A DNA stretch of 64,000 nt, taken from Acetobacterium fimetarium. Its GTDB lineage: Bacteria; Bacillota; Clostridia; Eubacteriales; Eubacteriaceae. Positions 26,545 through 36,179 of this stretch are shown here, piece by piece. The stretch lies in NCBI RefSeq assembly GCF_014284475.1, contig NZ_WJBC01000002.1, forward strand, positions 124,001 to 188,000, given 5' to 3'. Made by a program: the position numbers and the translations under genes. The stretch's first letter is position 1. Each line of letters opens with the position of its first letter. Under the pieces are notes generated by a model, which was not told where the DNA came from, ran no database searches, and saw only the letters and a list, made by a program, of their open reading frames with translations.

Positions 26545-27051
26545 ATGCCAGAAGAATTTGAAGAATTCGAAGAAAATGAATTTGAAGAATACGACGAGGA
26601 AGACGACAAGGACGAAGGACAATACTTGACGTTTTCAGTGGAAAATGAATCGTATGGATTGGAAATTATTTATGTAACTGAAATAATCGGAATACAGAGA
26701 ATCACCGAAGTTCCGGAATTGCCGGAATATGTCAAAGGGATAATCAACCTTCGCGGCAAAATCATACCGGTGATGGATATCAGATTAAGATTCGAAAAAC
26801 CATTTAGAGAATACGATGAAAAAACATGTATTGTAGTTGTAGAAATTCAGGATATCTCAGTAGGAATCATTGTCGATGCCGTATCAGAGGTCATTACAAT
26901 ACGTGACGAAGAAATTGTGCCACCCCCTGATTTAGACGATGGCTATAGCCAGAAATATATGAAGGGAATCGGCAAGGTTGGAGATGAAGTCAAATTACTT
27001 TTAGACTGCGATAGATTGGTTAATGAGGATGAAATTCAGGATTTGAATTAA
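26545..27051 (+). CDS. cheW: Chemotaxis coupling protein CheW
   Basis: 168 residues from ATG 26545 (CGAGGAGATG upstream); an upstream GTG at 26512 is in frame but less likely. After an unusually acidic N-terminal tail of about 25 residues comes the CheW fold: YLTFSVENESYGLEIIYVTEI, VPELPEYVKGIINLRGKIIPVMDIR and IGIIVDAVSEVITI. CheW links receptors to CheA in the signalling array. It lies 40 bases after the cheA end in the same operon. Confidence 0.95.
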   Translation: MPEEFEEFEENEFEEYDEEDDKDEGQYLTFSVENESYGLEIIYVTEIIGIQRITEVPELPEYVKGIINLRGKIIPVMDIRLRFEKPFREYDEKTCIVVVEIQDISVGIIVDAVSEVITIRDEEIVPPPDLDDGYSQKYMKGIGKVGDEVKLLLDCDRLVNEDEIQDLN

Positions 27052-27119
27052 CGATCGGAATGATGAGAAAATTAAATTATAACTGATTTAAATAAAAACT
27101 TTATTGGAGGAAATAAATA

Positions 27120-28520
27120 ATGAAATTATTTAAGAATTTGAAGATAAAAGAAAAACTGATTACGTGCTTTATCTTATTTGCAGTAGTGACTGGAATGGTC
27201 GGGTTGTTTGGCATATACAGCATGTACACAATCAATACCAGAGCCGAAAATATGTATACAAATGCGATGTCGGTCGAAAACATGTCAGCTGAAGCAATTT
27301 CAGCCCAGACGCAGACGCTGGCTGAGAATACAGCAAATTTCAATTCAGACTGCATTGTTATGGTCGTCATCATGGCTCTTGGCATAGCAATCGCGGTAGG
27401 CGTTGGCTTGAAGATAGCTAAAACGATCACTCAACCATTGAATTTACTGGTCGGATCGGCTGAAAAAATTGCGGGAGGGGATTTGGATGTGGATATCCAC
27501 ATCAATACCGGTGATGAGATCGCCGATTTGGGAAGATCGTTCCAAAAAATGACTGATCATATTAACGATGTTATGACAAGTATTGACTCAGCAGCCATAC
27601 AGGTTGCGGCAGGATCAAAACAGATTGCGGATTCAAGTATGGGTCTGTCTCAAGGGGCAACCGAGCAGGCTAGCTCCATTGAACAATTAACCGCTTCGAT
27701 TGAAGAAATCTCTTCACAAACGAAACTGAATGCGAATAATGCTTCTGAAGCCAGTGAACTTGCAGAGAGCACGAAGGAAGATGCGCTCCAGGGGAATAGT
27801 GAAATGAAATTGATGCTCCAGTCAATGGAAGAAATAAATGAGTCTTCCAATAATATTTCGAAAATTATTAAAGTGATTGAGGAAATTGCTTTTCAAACAA
27901 ATATACTCGCATTAAACGCTGCAGTAGAAGCAGCACGAGCCCGACAGCATGGAAAAGGATTTGCAGTTGTTGCCGAAGAAGTCAGAAACCTGGCAGCACG
28001 ATCAGCGGATGCGGCTAAAGAAACAACGGCAATGATTGAAGGATCCATTAAAAAGGTTGATCACGGAACGCAGATTGCAACAAAGACGGCAGCAGCATTG
28101 AACAAAATTGTTGGTGATGTAACCAAAGTATCGGATATTGTTGGAGAAATTGCGACCGCATCCAACGAGCAGGCGATCGGAATTTCCCAGATTAATCAGG
28201 GAATTATGCAGGTATCCGAAGTTGTCCAAATGAATACCGCAACTTCAGAAGAAAGCGCAGCAGCCAGTGAAGAATTATCAAGTCAAGCTGAGTTGTTACG
28301 AGAACAGGCAGAAAGATTCAACCTGAAAAAAGTATCACATTATTCGTATCGAGGGACAGAGGAATCAAAATCAGATATTGAAGAAATTCTCAGAAATTTA
28401 AGTAGCAGTAACAACGTTTATTCGAATAAACGGGGCAATCAACCGAGTTTTGAGACAAATGAATTGGCGAGCAATCCGACCCATATTGTTTTAAATGACA
28501 ATGAATTTGGAAAGTATTAA
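27120..28520 (+). CDS. Methyl-accepting chemotaxis protein with a very short sensor region
   Basis: 466 residues. A first membrane helix (residues 13-33) and a second (about 80-102) flank only about 45 extracytoplasmic residues, far below the roughly 150 of a normal 4-helix-bundle sensor. A HAMP domain (KTITQPLNLLVGSAEKIAGG) follows, then the signalling domain with the conserved tip EIAFQTNILALNAAVEAARA. No C-terminal CheR-tether pentapeptide is seen. It is probably the cognate receptor of this operon. The sensor may have been lost, or it may sense the membrane or a partner protein. Confidence 0.94.
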   Translation: MKLFKNLKIKEKLITCFILFAVVTGMVGLFGIYSMYTINTRAENMYTNAMSVENMSAEAISAQTQTLAENTANFNSDCIVMVVIMALGIAIAVGVGLKIAKTITQPLNLLVGSAEKIAGGDLDVDIHINTGDEIADLGRSFQKMTDHINDVMTSIDSAAIQVAAGSKQIADSSMGLSQGATEQASSIEQLTASIEEISSQTKLNANNASEASELAESTKEDALQGNSEMKLMLQSMEEINESSNNISKIIKVIEEIAFQTNILALNAAVEAARARQHGKGFAVVAEEVRNLAARSADAAKETTAMIEGSIKKVDHGTQIATKTAAALNKIVGDVTKVSDIVGEIATASNEQAIGISQINQGIMQVSEVVQMNTATSEESAAASEELSSQAELLREQAERFNLKKVSHYSYRGTEESKSDIEEILRNLSSSNNVYSNKRGNQPSFETNELASNPTHIVLNDNEFGKY

Positions 28521-28584
28521 AAATATTTTAATTCGGCATCATCAGTAATTAAATGATCCGATTTAACCAGGCTTAAAGGAAGAC

Positions 28585-29403
28585 ATGATGGTTTCTATCA
28601 CAGAAAATGAGTTTAAAGAGTTAACCGGCTATATAAAAAACAACTACGGCATATACTTAAACGATGAAAAGAAGAACCTGGTTACAGGAAGACTTCATCA
28701 TGTCCTTCTTGAAAATAATTGCCGAAATTTCTCAGAGTTCTTCATCTTGTTAAAAGCAGATAAAACAGGAAGAATTGTGAATACCCTGATTAATAAAATC
28801 ACGACTAATTATACTTTTTTTATGCGCGAGTCTGATCATTTTACGTATTTTCAAGATCAAGTGTTACCACATCTTGAAAATACGGTAAGTGATCATGATT
28901 TAAGAATCTGGAGTGCCGGTTGTTCTTCAGGAGAAGAACCCTATACGCTGGCAATGATCATCGATAAATATTTCGGTAATACAAAAAAATTCTGGGATGC
29001 AAAAGTATTAGCAACAGATATTTCAGATGGGATTCTAAAAAAAGCAAAAAATGGTCACTATTCCAAAGAACAGGTGAGTTCTTTACCAATCGATTTTAGA
29101 ATGAATTATTTTAATGAAATAGATGGCAAAAATGATGCAATTATTGATCGATTGAAGGCAGAAGTCATTTTCAGAAAATTCAATCTCATCAGCAAAAATT
29201 TTCCTTTTAAGAAAAAATTTCATGTCATATTTTGTAGAAACGTCATGATTTATTTCGACAACAAGACAAAGATAGAACTGGTCGATAAATTCTACGAATG
29301 CATGGATCCGGGAGGGGTTTTATTCATTGGTCATTCTGAATCCTTGATTCGTGATCAGACGAAATTCAAATATGTTTTACCGGCCATCTACAGAAAGGCT
29401 TGA
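28585..29403 (+). CDS. cheR: Chemotaxis protein methyltransferase CheR
   Basis: 272 residues. An N-terminal helical CheR_N domain (YIKNNYGIYLNDEKKNLVTGRL) precedes the S-adenosylmethionine-binding fold with IWSAGCSSGEEPYTLAM and the motif VIFCRNVMIYFD. It methylates receptor glutamates for adaptation. It is followed after 3 bases by cheB, the opposing enzyme. Start ATG 28585 has AAAGGAAG upstream; ATG 28588 is an alternative. Confidence 0.96.
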   Translation: MMVSITENEFKELTGYIKNNYGIYLNDEKKNLVTGRLHHVLLENNCRNFSEFFILLKADKTGRIVNTLINKITTNYTFFMRESDHFTYFQDQVLPHLENTVSDHDLRIWSAGCSSGEEPYTLAMIIDKYFGNTKKFWDAKVLATDISDGILKKAKNGHYSKEQVSSLPIDFRMNYFNEIDGKNDAIIDRLKAEVIFRKFNLISKNFPFKKKFHVIFCRNVMIYFDNKTKIELVDKFYECMDPGGVLFIGHSESLIRDQTKFKYVLPAIYRKA

Positions 29404-29406
29404 GAA

Positions 29407-30435
29407 ATGATAACAAAAGAAAAGATAAAAGTTTTGATTATAGATGACAGCAGGGTTTATCGAGACGTGATGTCATGGGGATTGTCATTGGATCCGGATA
29501 TTGAAGTGGTGGCAACAGCTCAGGATGCCTATGATGCGAGAGATAAAATACTGCAGTACAGACCCAATGTAATCACTTGTGATTTCGAAATGCCTAAAAT
29601 GAACGGCGTTGAATTTTTGAGGCAATTAATTCCGCAGTATCCACTCCCAGCAATTGTGGTTAGTTCATTCAGTCTAGAATTGCTGGAAATTTTGAATGTC
29701 GGGGCAACAGACTTTGTATCTAAACCTAATCTCAATGTTTCCAAAAATGTTGATGACTTTTTTTATGAATTAAGAAAGAAAATCAAATGGGCAGTACAGG
29801 GAAAACCTGTTGTCTCAAAGCAGATAACGACACAACAACGATTAATTGGTAAATTAAATGTGTCTTCAGATAGGCTGATTGCGATTGGTGCTTCTACGGG
29901 TGGAACGGAGGCCATTTTCAATATTTTAAAAAATTTGACGCCAGATTGCCCCGGCATTGTTATTGTTCAGCATATTCCACCGGTTTTTTCCAAAATGTAT
30001 GCTGAAAGGCTCAATTTACAAACACCACTTGAATGCAAAGAGGCCGAGCATGGTGATATCGTTGAGACGGGAAAAGTCCTTCTTGCCCCGGGAGGACAGC
30101 ATATGAGAGTGAAAAAAATTGGAGAAAAATATAAAGTGGAAGTATTTACAGGTGAGAAAGTAAATGGACATTGTCCATCAGTTGATGTTCTTTTCGAATC
30201 GGTTGCAAAAGAAGCCGGCAAAAAGGCAATTGGGATTATTCTTACCGGCATGGGGTCGGACGGAGCCAAAGGACTGCTCAGCATTCGCAGCAGCGGTGCC
30301 GTAACGATTGGTCAGGATGAGGAATCTTCTGTCGTTTATGGAATGCCACAGGTTGCCTATAATATCGGCGGAGTCGAAATACAGGCTCCTTTGGAAAATA
30401 TACCTAAATTAATACGTGCAACAGTAAACGAGTAG
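29407..30435 (+). CDS. cheB: Chemotaxis methylesterase/deamidase CheB
   Basis: 342 residues. A receiver domain (VLIIDDSRVYRDVM, phospho-acceptor Asp in ITCDFEMPKMNG, Lys in DFVSKPN) is joined to a methylesterase domain. The catalytic triad appears as Ser in AIGASTGGTEA, His in IVQHIPPVF and Asp in LTGMGSDGAKG. CheA would phosphorylate the receiver to activate demethylation, so the split cheA directly affects this gene's role. Confidence 0.96.
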   Translation: MITKEKIKVLIIDDSRVYRDVMSWGLSLDPDIEVVATAQDAYDARDKILQYRPNVITCDFEMPKMNGVEFLRQLIPQYPLPAIVVSSFSLELLEILNVGATDFVSKPNLNVSKNVDDFFYELRKKIKWAVQGKPVVSKQITTQQRLIGKLNVSSDRLIAIGASTGGTEAIFNILKNLTPDCPGIVIVQHIPPVFSKMYAERLNLQTPLECKEAEHGDIVETGKVLLAPGGQHMRVKKIGEKYKVEVFTGEKVNGHCPSVDVLFESVAKEAGKKAIGIILTGMGSDGAKGLLSIRSSGAVTIGQDEESSVVYGMPQVAYNIGGVEIQAPLENIPKLIRATVNE

Positions 30436-30443
30436 GTGATAAA

Positions 30444-30914
30444 ATGATCAGAATTATTGGAATCGGCGAAATGGCCATTTCAAACGATATTAATGATAGC
30501 ATTAAAACATATGCTTTGGGTTCTTGTGTCGGTATTACCGCTTACTCATCGAAAAGAAAGGTCGGCGGTCTGATTCATATTGCATTACCAAGCCCTTCTA
30601 AGATTGTTGATGTTGACACGCGCTGCTGTTTTTACGCTTCAACCGGTCTTCCGATTTTTATTAATAAATTTCATAAAGAATATGGATGCAGCAAAGGAGA
30701 ACTGATCATCAACGTCTTTGGTGGTGCCAATTCAATAAGAAATTGCGATGCTTTCAATGTTGGGCGAAAGAATGTCGAGTTTGTAAAAAAATATTTGGAT
30801 GATGTGAATCTGAAGATAAATTTGATGGAAACAGGTGAGAACGTAAGCAGAACGGTTGAGTTGAGTGTTGCGACCGGGGAAATCACTGTCTGGCATCAGA
30901 AAATTATTATCTAG
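30444..30914 (+). CDS. cheD: Chemoreceptor glutamine deamidase CheD
   Basis: 156 residues with the CheD signature: TYALGSCVGITAYSSKRKVG (catalytic Cys) and GGLIHIALP (catalytic His), plus Thr/Ser-containing downstream strands. CheD deamidates receptor glutamines and in Bacillus interacts with CheC, which is absent here. It lies 8 bases after cheB. Confidence 0.95.
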   Translation: MIRIIGIGEMAISNDINDSIKTYALGSCVGITAYSSKRKVGGLIHIALPSPSKIVDVDTRCCFYASTGLPIFINKFHKEYGCSKGELIINVFGGANSIRNCDAFNVGRKNVEFVKKYLDDVNLKINLMETGENVSRTVELSVATGEITVWHQKIII

Positions 30915-30961
30915 AGATGAAAGTGACTGAAGGAGTACCGGTAATGATTAAGGAGGTTGCA

Positions 30962-33900
30962 ATGTTAAAAAATAAGCCGTCAGATAATGAGGATTGTTAC
31001 ACGCAGGAGTTTAATATTATTTCCGTTGGTGTGCTTGTTTTGGATGAAAGCCAAAACATTACGAAGGTGAACGACACGCTATTGAAGTTTTTCAATGGGA
31101 CCAGAAAAGATTTTCTGGGAAAACGATTTGGCGATGCATTTCAGTGTAAGAACAGTGTTTTGAATAAAAAGGGATGTGGCTTTGATCGGGAATGTGAGCA
31201 ATGTGAACTGCAGATCGAAATTGAAAAGGTGCTGAGCCTGGAAAAAAAATCAGTCAAACTGGAATTCAAAAAGAGCATGCTTTCCGGATACCTGCAAAAC
31301 GATTATTGGTTTAAAATAAATATTGCACTTATGATTCAGGAAAATGCCAGAAATCTGGTGATCACTTTTGAAGATATCACAGAGGGAAAAAAAAATGAAA
31401 TCTCAATCGAAGAATCGAGAGATTATTATCTTCAGATGTTTGAAAATTTTCCGTATATAATCTGGAAAATGGATGTCAAAGAGAATATTGTTTTTACCAA
31501 CCGGAGCTGGTTCCTGTTTACCGGAAAAGATGAGCAGAAATACAGTCGTGATAAATGGATTGAGATGATTCATCCGGAAGACAGAAATCACTATTTGAGA
31601 TTACTGAATGTTGCGTTTGAAAATAAAAGTTCTTTTAAAATCGAATTCAGAATGCTTCATGCAAGTGGCGAATATCGCTGGATACAGGGTATTTACTGTC
31701 CCTTACACGAAATCGATGGCGTTAATATCTGCTATATCGGTCTGGGTTTTGATATCACTGATCGGAAAATGATGGAAGATGGACTGACCCGTTATAAAAT
31801 GCTTGCTGAAAAAGTTTGGGATGCTATAGTATTTTTTGAAAAGAGCAGCGGCAGAATCATTGAAGCGAACAGAGCGGCGTATAATCTTTTTGGTTGCGAT
31901 AAAAAAGAAATGCAAAAATTAATAGTTTATGATTTAATACTTAACGATAAAAAATTGATCATCGACCGCATGGAACAGGGAAATACGAACGGGTCTGTTT
32001 TTGAAACATTGGCAATAAATAAAGATGGAACCAAGCTACCAATCGAAATTAGTTTCAAAGGCACTTCAATCAATGGAAAAAGAGTCGTATTGAGCATTAT
32101 CCGGGATATCTCAGACCGGAAGAATTCCGAAAAAGCACTGAAAGCGAATGAGGAAAAATTTCGTGAAATATTCAATAATTCAGTCGACGCCAAATTTGTG
32201 CAGAGATTTGGCAGCAAAGGCATCAACGAAAAAATAATAGAGGTTAATAAAACGGCGACTGAAATGTTCGGTTATTGCTATGAGGAGTTCTTATCGTCTG
32301 AGGAGTCACCGGTCCGGCTCGTCGATGCGAAGCACAGCATGGAGAGCTATTCACAGAAACTGATCAAAAATGGGTATGTAACCATTCGGGCATTGGCTCA
32401 AAAGAAAGATGGAACATTACTGCCGGTTGAAGTGTTTTGCGATCGGTGTTACATCAATGGTGAAAAAGTAATCATTACTATTATTCGGGATATTACGGAG
32501 AGAGAAGAATTCGAGAGTGCTCTGCATCAGGCGAAAGAAGAGGCAGAAATTGCCAACAGAGCCAAAAGTGAGTTTTTGGCAAATATGAGTCACGAAATCA
32601 GAACGCCATTAAATGGCATTGTGGGAATGGTTGATTTGATGCGACTCTCAAATTTAAGCCCAGATCAGCAGGAGAATATCGCAATTGTTAAAACCTGCGC
32701 CAATGCATTGTTGAATGTTATCAACGACATTTTGGATTTTTCAAAGATGGAAGCTGGGAAAATGGTGATTCAAAAAGCTGACTTCGACATAAAATCACTG
32801 ATTGAACATACAATAAAAGCGCAACTCCCGCATGCATTAAAAAAGGGGATTGAACTTAACTATGCTTTTTCAGCTGCGACACCACACTATCTGGTTGGGG
32901 ATTCCCACAGAGTCCAGCAGATACTCAATAATCTGATCAGTAATGCCATTAAGTTTACTGAAAATGGTGAGATCTGGGTTAGAATAAAAAAAATCTCTAC
33001 AGAAGATGATTCTATAAAAATACTTTTTGAAGTTGAAGACACCGGCATTGGTATTGACAGCGAGAACTTGACTAGTATTTTTGAAAGTTTTAAACAGGTT
33101 GATGGCTCATTCACGAGAAAATTTGGGGGAACAGGCTTGGGGCTGGCCATTACAAAACAGCTTGTTGAGATTATGAATGGAAAAATATGGGTAGAAAGTA
33201 AAAAGGGGGTAGGAAGCAAGTTTTCCTTTGTATTAGTTTTCGAAGCCGGCAAACCCAATCATGAACAATCGGGAATAAACCGTGAGGTGTATACCATTGA
33301 CAAAGATTATAAGATACTGCTGACAGAAGATGATAAAGTCAACCAGCTCGTTACAGCTCGTATGCTCAAAGAATGCGGATATTCTGTGGATATCGCCAAC
33401 AATGGATTTGAAGCAGTTGAAATGGCAAAAAAAAATGCCTATGACATCATTCTGATGGATATTCAAATGCCTGGAATGGATGGAATCGAAGCAACCAAGA
33501 GAATCCGGGAGACTGATAAAATGACACCGGTTATTGCGCTGACAGCCTATGCTCTTCATGGTGATCGGGAACGGTTTTTAGCCCAAGGCATGGATGAATA
33601 TATTTCTAAACCGATAAAAGTTGAAAAACTGGTCTATGCAATTGAAAAGATGATTGCCGAAAAACAAAAAAATACAAACCTGGATAACTTTGGTATTTCA
33701 TTTAATGAAAACGGAGAAGTTCTTATTTCCGAGAAGAAAAAAAATGAAAATACACTTCACGATGAGTCCGAAATCAGGAAACTTTCTGAAGCAATTGATT
33801 TACTGAATAATAAAATTAAAAATGGCGAGTTGACATCTTTTGAAACGCTGGCTAATAGAATAAAGAGCTTAGCAAGTGAATTGGAAATTGAAGATCTGAA

Positions 33901-34012
33901 AACAATTGCTTTTAAGATTGAATTGGATGCAAGAAGAGGCGACTATGATGAAGCTGTTAAAAAAGCACATGGACTGAGTGAGATCTTTGAAGTGTTTAAA
34001 AAGACCGTTTAA
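30962..34012 (+). CDS. Multi-PAS hybrid histidine kinase with receiver and degenerate HPt-like tail
   Basis: 1016 residues from ATG 30962, chosen because AAGGAGG lies 5 bases upstream; in-frame starts at 30917 and 30944 are weaker. There is no membrane helix, so it is cytosolic. It has about four PAS-type domains (the first with a Cys-rich segment KGCGFDRECEQCE), then HisKA (phospho-His in MSHEIRTPLNG near 545), HATPase_c (GGTGLGLAI), a receiver (Asp in IILMDIQMPGMDG near 830) and a helical tail like an HPt domain. In the tail the expected His is Asn (codon 33854-33856, ANRIK). It follows cheD by 47 bases. Confidence 0.93.
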   Translation: MLKNKPSDNEDCYTQEFNIISVGVLVLDESQNITKVNDTLLKFFNGTRKDFLGKRFGDAFQCKNSVLNKKGCGFDRECEQCELQIEIEKVLSLEKKSVKLEFKKSMLSGYLQNDYWFKINIALMIQENARNLVITFEDITEGKKNEISIEESRDYYLQMFENFPYIIWKMDVKENIVFTNRSWFLFTGKDEQKYSRDKWIEMIHPEDRNHYLRLLNVAFENKSSFKIEFRMLHASGEYRWIQGIYCPLHEIDGVNICYIGLGFDITDRKMMEDGLTRYKMLAEKVWDAIVFFEKSSGRIIEANRAAYNLFGCDKKEMQKLIVYDLILNDKKLIIDRMEQGNTNGSVFETLAINKDGTKLPIEISFKGTSINGKRVVLSIIRDISDRKNSEKALKANEEKFREIFNNSVDAKFVQRFGSKGINEKIIEVNKTATEMFGYCYEEFLSSEESPVRLVDAKHSMESYSQKLIKNGYVTIRALAQKKDGTLLPVEVFCDRCYINGEKVIITIIRDITEREEFESALHQAKEEAEIANRAKSEFLANMSHEIRTPLNGIVGMVDLMRLSNLSPDQQENIAIVKTCANALLNVINDILDFSKMEAGKMVIQKADFDIKSLIEHTIKAQLPHALKKGIELNYAFSAATPHYLVGDSHRVQQILNNLISNAIKFTENGEIWVRIKKISTEDDSIKILFEVEDTGIGIDSENLTSIFESFKQVDGSFTRKFGGTGLGLAITKQLVEIMNGKIWVESKKGVGSKFSFVLVFEAGKPNHEQSGINREVYTIDKDYKILLTEDDKVNQLVTARMLKECGYSVDIANNGFEAVEMAKKNAYDIILMDIQMPGMDGIEATKRIRETDKMTPVIALTAYALHGDRERFLAQGMDEYISKPIKVEKLVYAIEKMIAEKQKNTNLDNFGISFNENGEVLISEKKKNENTLHDESEIRKLSEAIDLLNNKIKNGELTSFETLANRIKSLASELEIEDLKTIAFKIELDARRGDYDEAVKKAHGLSEIFEVFKKTV

Positions 34013-34092
34013 TAAAAAAAGGCAGATCAGCAGACCATGATAGATTTATCTTGTAATGAATCAGTATTTAAACAGGAAAGGAAAAGAATAAA

Positions 34093-34491
34093 ATGAAAAT
34101 CTTAATTGTAGAAGATGATATGATCAGCAGAAAGTTTTTATCAAAATTTTTGGAACAATATGGAGAATGTGACATTGTCGTCGATGGGATGGAAGCATTG
34201 GATGCATATTTAATTGCAGAAAAGGAAAAACAGCCTTACGATTTGATTTTTCTTGATATTATGATGCCGAAAATTGATGGTATAAAAGTTCTCAAAGCCA
34301 TCAGGGATTTTGAAAAACAAAGAAAAATTATGACGGAAGATCAGGTTAAAATTATCATCATAACGGCTTTGGCTGACACCGAATTCGTTCACCAGGCATT
34401 TGAAATAGGCTGCGAGGCTTATGCTGCAAAACCCATCGATACCGATAAACTCGTTGAAGTGATGAACAAATTAGGAATAGCAAAAAAATAA
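34093..34491 (+). CDS. CheY-like single-domain response regulator
   Basis: 132-residue lone receiver: acidic pocket EDD, phospho-acceptor Asp in FLDIMMPKIDG, Thr in ITALAD and Lys in AAKPID. It is paralogous to 1008-1406. Position between the hybrid kinase and an HD-GYP gene suggests it carries phosphoryl groups from CheA or the hybrid kinase. It is the only CheY-like protein in the chemosensory operon. Start ATG 34093 has AGGAAAGGAAA upstream. Confidence 0.94.
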   Translation: MKILIVEDDMISRKFLSKFLEQYGECDIVVDGMEALDAYLIAEKEKQPYDLIFLDIMMPKIDGIKVLKAIRDFEKQRKIMTEDQVKIIIITALADTEFVHQAFEIGCEAYAAKPIDTDKLVEVMNKLGIAKK

Positions 34492-34509
34492 TCAAACAGA
34501 GGTAAAAAA

Positions 34510-35295
34510 ATGCAGCTTGAAGAATCAAAATATAATATAAAAGAACCATTGACTGATTTGATATACGAATTGGATGAAACGTCAACAGATAAGTTGAATC
34601 GGGAAATATTGCTGGAATTAAAAAAATGTTTGAGTAATGTAATTTTTCAGAAAGAATATACTTACACACGAATTACCGAATACCTTGCTCACATGTATGA
34701 AAGCATCAATGGCAATGCGGTCATCATTGCGGCACTTGATCAAATAAAAAAAATGGATGAGTATACTTTTACTCACAGTATTAATACTGCATTCTATTCC
34801 ATGTTTATTGCGATCTGGATGGGGCTTTCCGATCAGTCAATAATCAATGCCACTCAAGCTGGACTATTACATGACATTGGAAAAATTTATATTCCGGGTG
34901 AGATTTTAAATAAAAAAGGTCGTTTGACAAACGAAGAGTATGAAGAGATACAAAAACATCCCTTGTATGGGTACTTTCTGTTAAATGAATTCACTGAATT
35001 TAATCTGGATGTTAAGCGTGCTGTTTTATTTCATCATGAGAGAATTGATGCAAGTGGCTATCCATTAAATGCAGAGTCAGATTATGTCGGTGTCCTTCCT
35101 AAAATAGTGGCTGTAGCGGATGTATATGATGCAATGACGACTGACCGAGTTTACAAAAAAGGGCTAAAACCAATTGATGCCATTGAATATCTCAGTGATA
35201 CCGGAAGGAAGACGCTGGATGAGCGGGTATTGCGACTTTTTCTGGGTAATATCCCGGTCTACGATTTCAAGCAGACTTCAATGGCAAAGCATTAA
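34510..35295 (+). CDS. HD-GYP domain protein (probable c-di-GMP phosphodiesterase)
   Basis: 261 residues. An N-terminal helical segment of about 80 residues precedes the HD-GYP domain: FTHSINTAFYSMFIA, LLHDIGKIYIP (HD motif), KHPLYGYFLL, FHHERIDASGYP (a GYP motif with Ala for the usual first Gly) and KIVAVADVYDAMTTDRVYKK. The family hydrolyses c-di-GMP at a metal centre. It lies 18 bases after the receiver and is likely its effector in trans. Last gene of the chemosensory operon. Confidence 0.93.
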   Translation: MQLEESKYNIKEPLTDLIYELDETSTDKLNREILLELKKCLSNVIFQKEYTYTRITEYLAHMYESINGNAVIIAALDQIKKMDEYTFTHSINTAFYSMFIAIWMGLSDQSIINATQAGLLHDIGKIYIPGEILNKKGRLTNEEYEEIQKHPLYGYFLLNEFTEFNLDVKRAVLFHHERIDASGYPLNAESDYVGVLPKIVAVADVYDAMTTDRVYKKGLKPIDAIEYLSDTGRKTLDERVLRLFLGNIPVYDFKQTSMAKH

Positions 35296-35304
35296 TGAAT
35301 TTGC

Positions 35305-35346
35305 GCAAAACACCTCTTCGGCAATGATGTTGAAGAGGTGTTTTGC
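35305..35346 (+). terminator. Terminator of the chemosensory operon
   Basis: A perfect 15-bp stem (35305-35319 with 35332-35346) ends in TTTTGC. There is no long T-run after it, so efficiency is uncertain. Confidence 0.7.
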
Positions 35347-35383
35347 AAAATCACAAACAAAGAATAAGTTTAATGTTAAGGGA

Positions 35384-35746
35384 TTAATGGACCATACGGA
35401 CATCTTTTTTTTCGCAATTTGCCTGACTGCCCTTGGGTTTTGGGGAATCTTCAAAAAACAATGCATCAATGGATATTCTGAAAACTTTTTTTAAAGCATA
35501 CAAAAACTCAATTGATGGAAGTTGCAGACCATTCTCTACTCGTTCAATATACTGATAAGGAAATTTAAAACCTTCCTGTTCAAGGGCCTGCGACAGAGAA
35601 TAAACTGAGAGATCAAGGGTATCACGCCAATTAGCCATGTTATTTGGCAATGGCACATCAACCCATTCGTCTTGATTGAATTCACTTGTACGGGCTTTAT
35701 TACTGAACTGAGTTTCGGTTAAATATATTTTTCCGTTTGTTTTCAT
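35384..35746 (-). CDS. Small XRE-like helix-turn-helix protein
   Basis: 120 residues. The region TLDLSVYSLSQALEQEGF...YIERVENGLQLPSIEFLYALKKVF resembles a Cro/C1-type HTH (helices 2-5), with a hydrophilic N-terminal tail and a Lys-rich C-terminus. A ribosome-binding site (AGGAGGCAAT) precedes ATG 35746. It may be paired with the small minus-strand gene 100 bases upstream, as both start MKT. Target unknown. Confidence 0.6.
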   Translation of the reverse strand: MKTNGKIYLTETQFSNKARTSEFNQDEWVDVPLPNNMANWRDTLDLSVYSLSQALEQEGFKFPYQYIERVENGLQLPSIEFLYALKKVFRISIDALFFEDSPKPKGSQANCEKKDVRMVH

Positions 35747-35843
35747 GATTGCCTCCTTGTCAAAATGATTCTGTCGTATTTTATTTAATCCTCACAGATT
35801 CTTCATTCATTATTCTGATAAGCACTACCGTCAGATGTTTATC

Positions 35844-36026
35844 TTACTCTTCATCGTCAAAACCATACATGCAATAATCTTCAAGGGCTTCAAATAAGTA
35901 TAAGAGACTCCCGGTCATGCTTTCTGCAGTTGTAACAACGATTTCTTTTTCTTCTTCTGAAAGATCCATGAATTCTTCCTCAAGATCACATAGACGCTTT
36001 ACTAAAAATAATAGTTCTGTTTTCAT
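35844..36026 (-). CDS. Small acidic protein of unknown function
   Basis: 60 residues, strongly acidic, predicted all-helical (LLFLVKRLCDLEEEFMDLSEEEKEIV), ending YGFDDEE. It has GGAGAAAT just before ATG 36026 on the minus strand, which supports real translation. No domain recognised. Confidence 0.6.
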   Translation of the reverse strand: MKTELLFLVKRLCDLEEEFMDLSEEEKEIVVTTAESMTGSLLYLFEALEDYCMYGFDDEE

Positions 36027-36179
36027 ATTTCTCCGTTCAAAATTGTTATGCTAATAATATATTATCTATGTTGATAAAAAAATGCAAGATAAAACTGCTT
36101 ATTAATTGATTTTCTTCTTTTTTATCTGGGAAGCTGATATAATACTCGATAGCATAGAATTACAAGGGAGAAATAAAAA

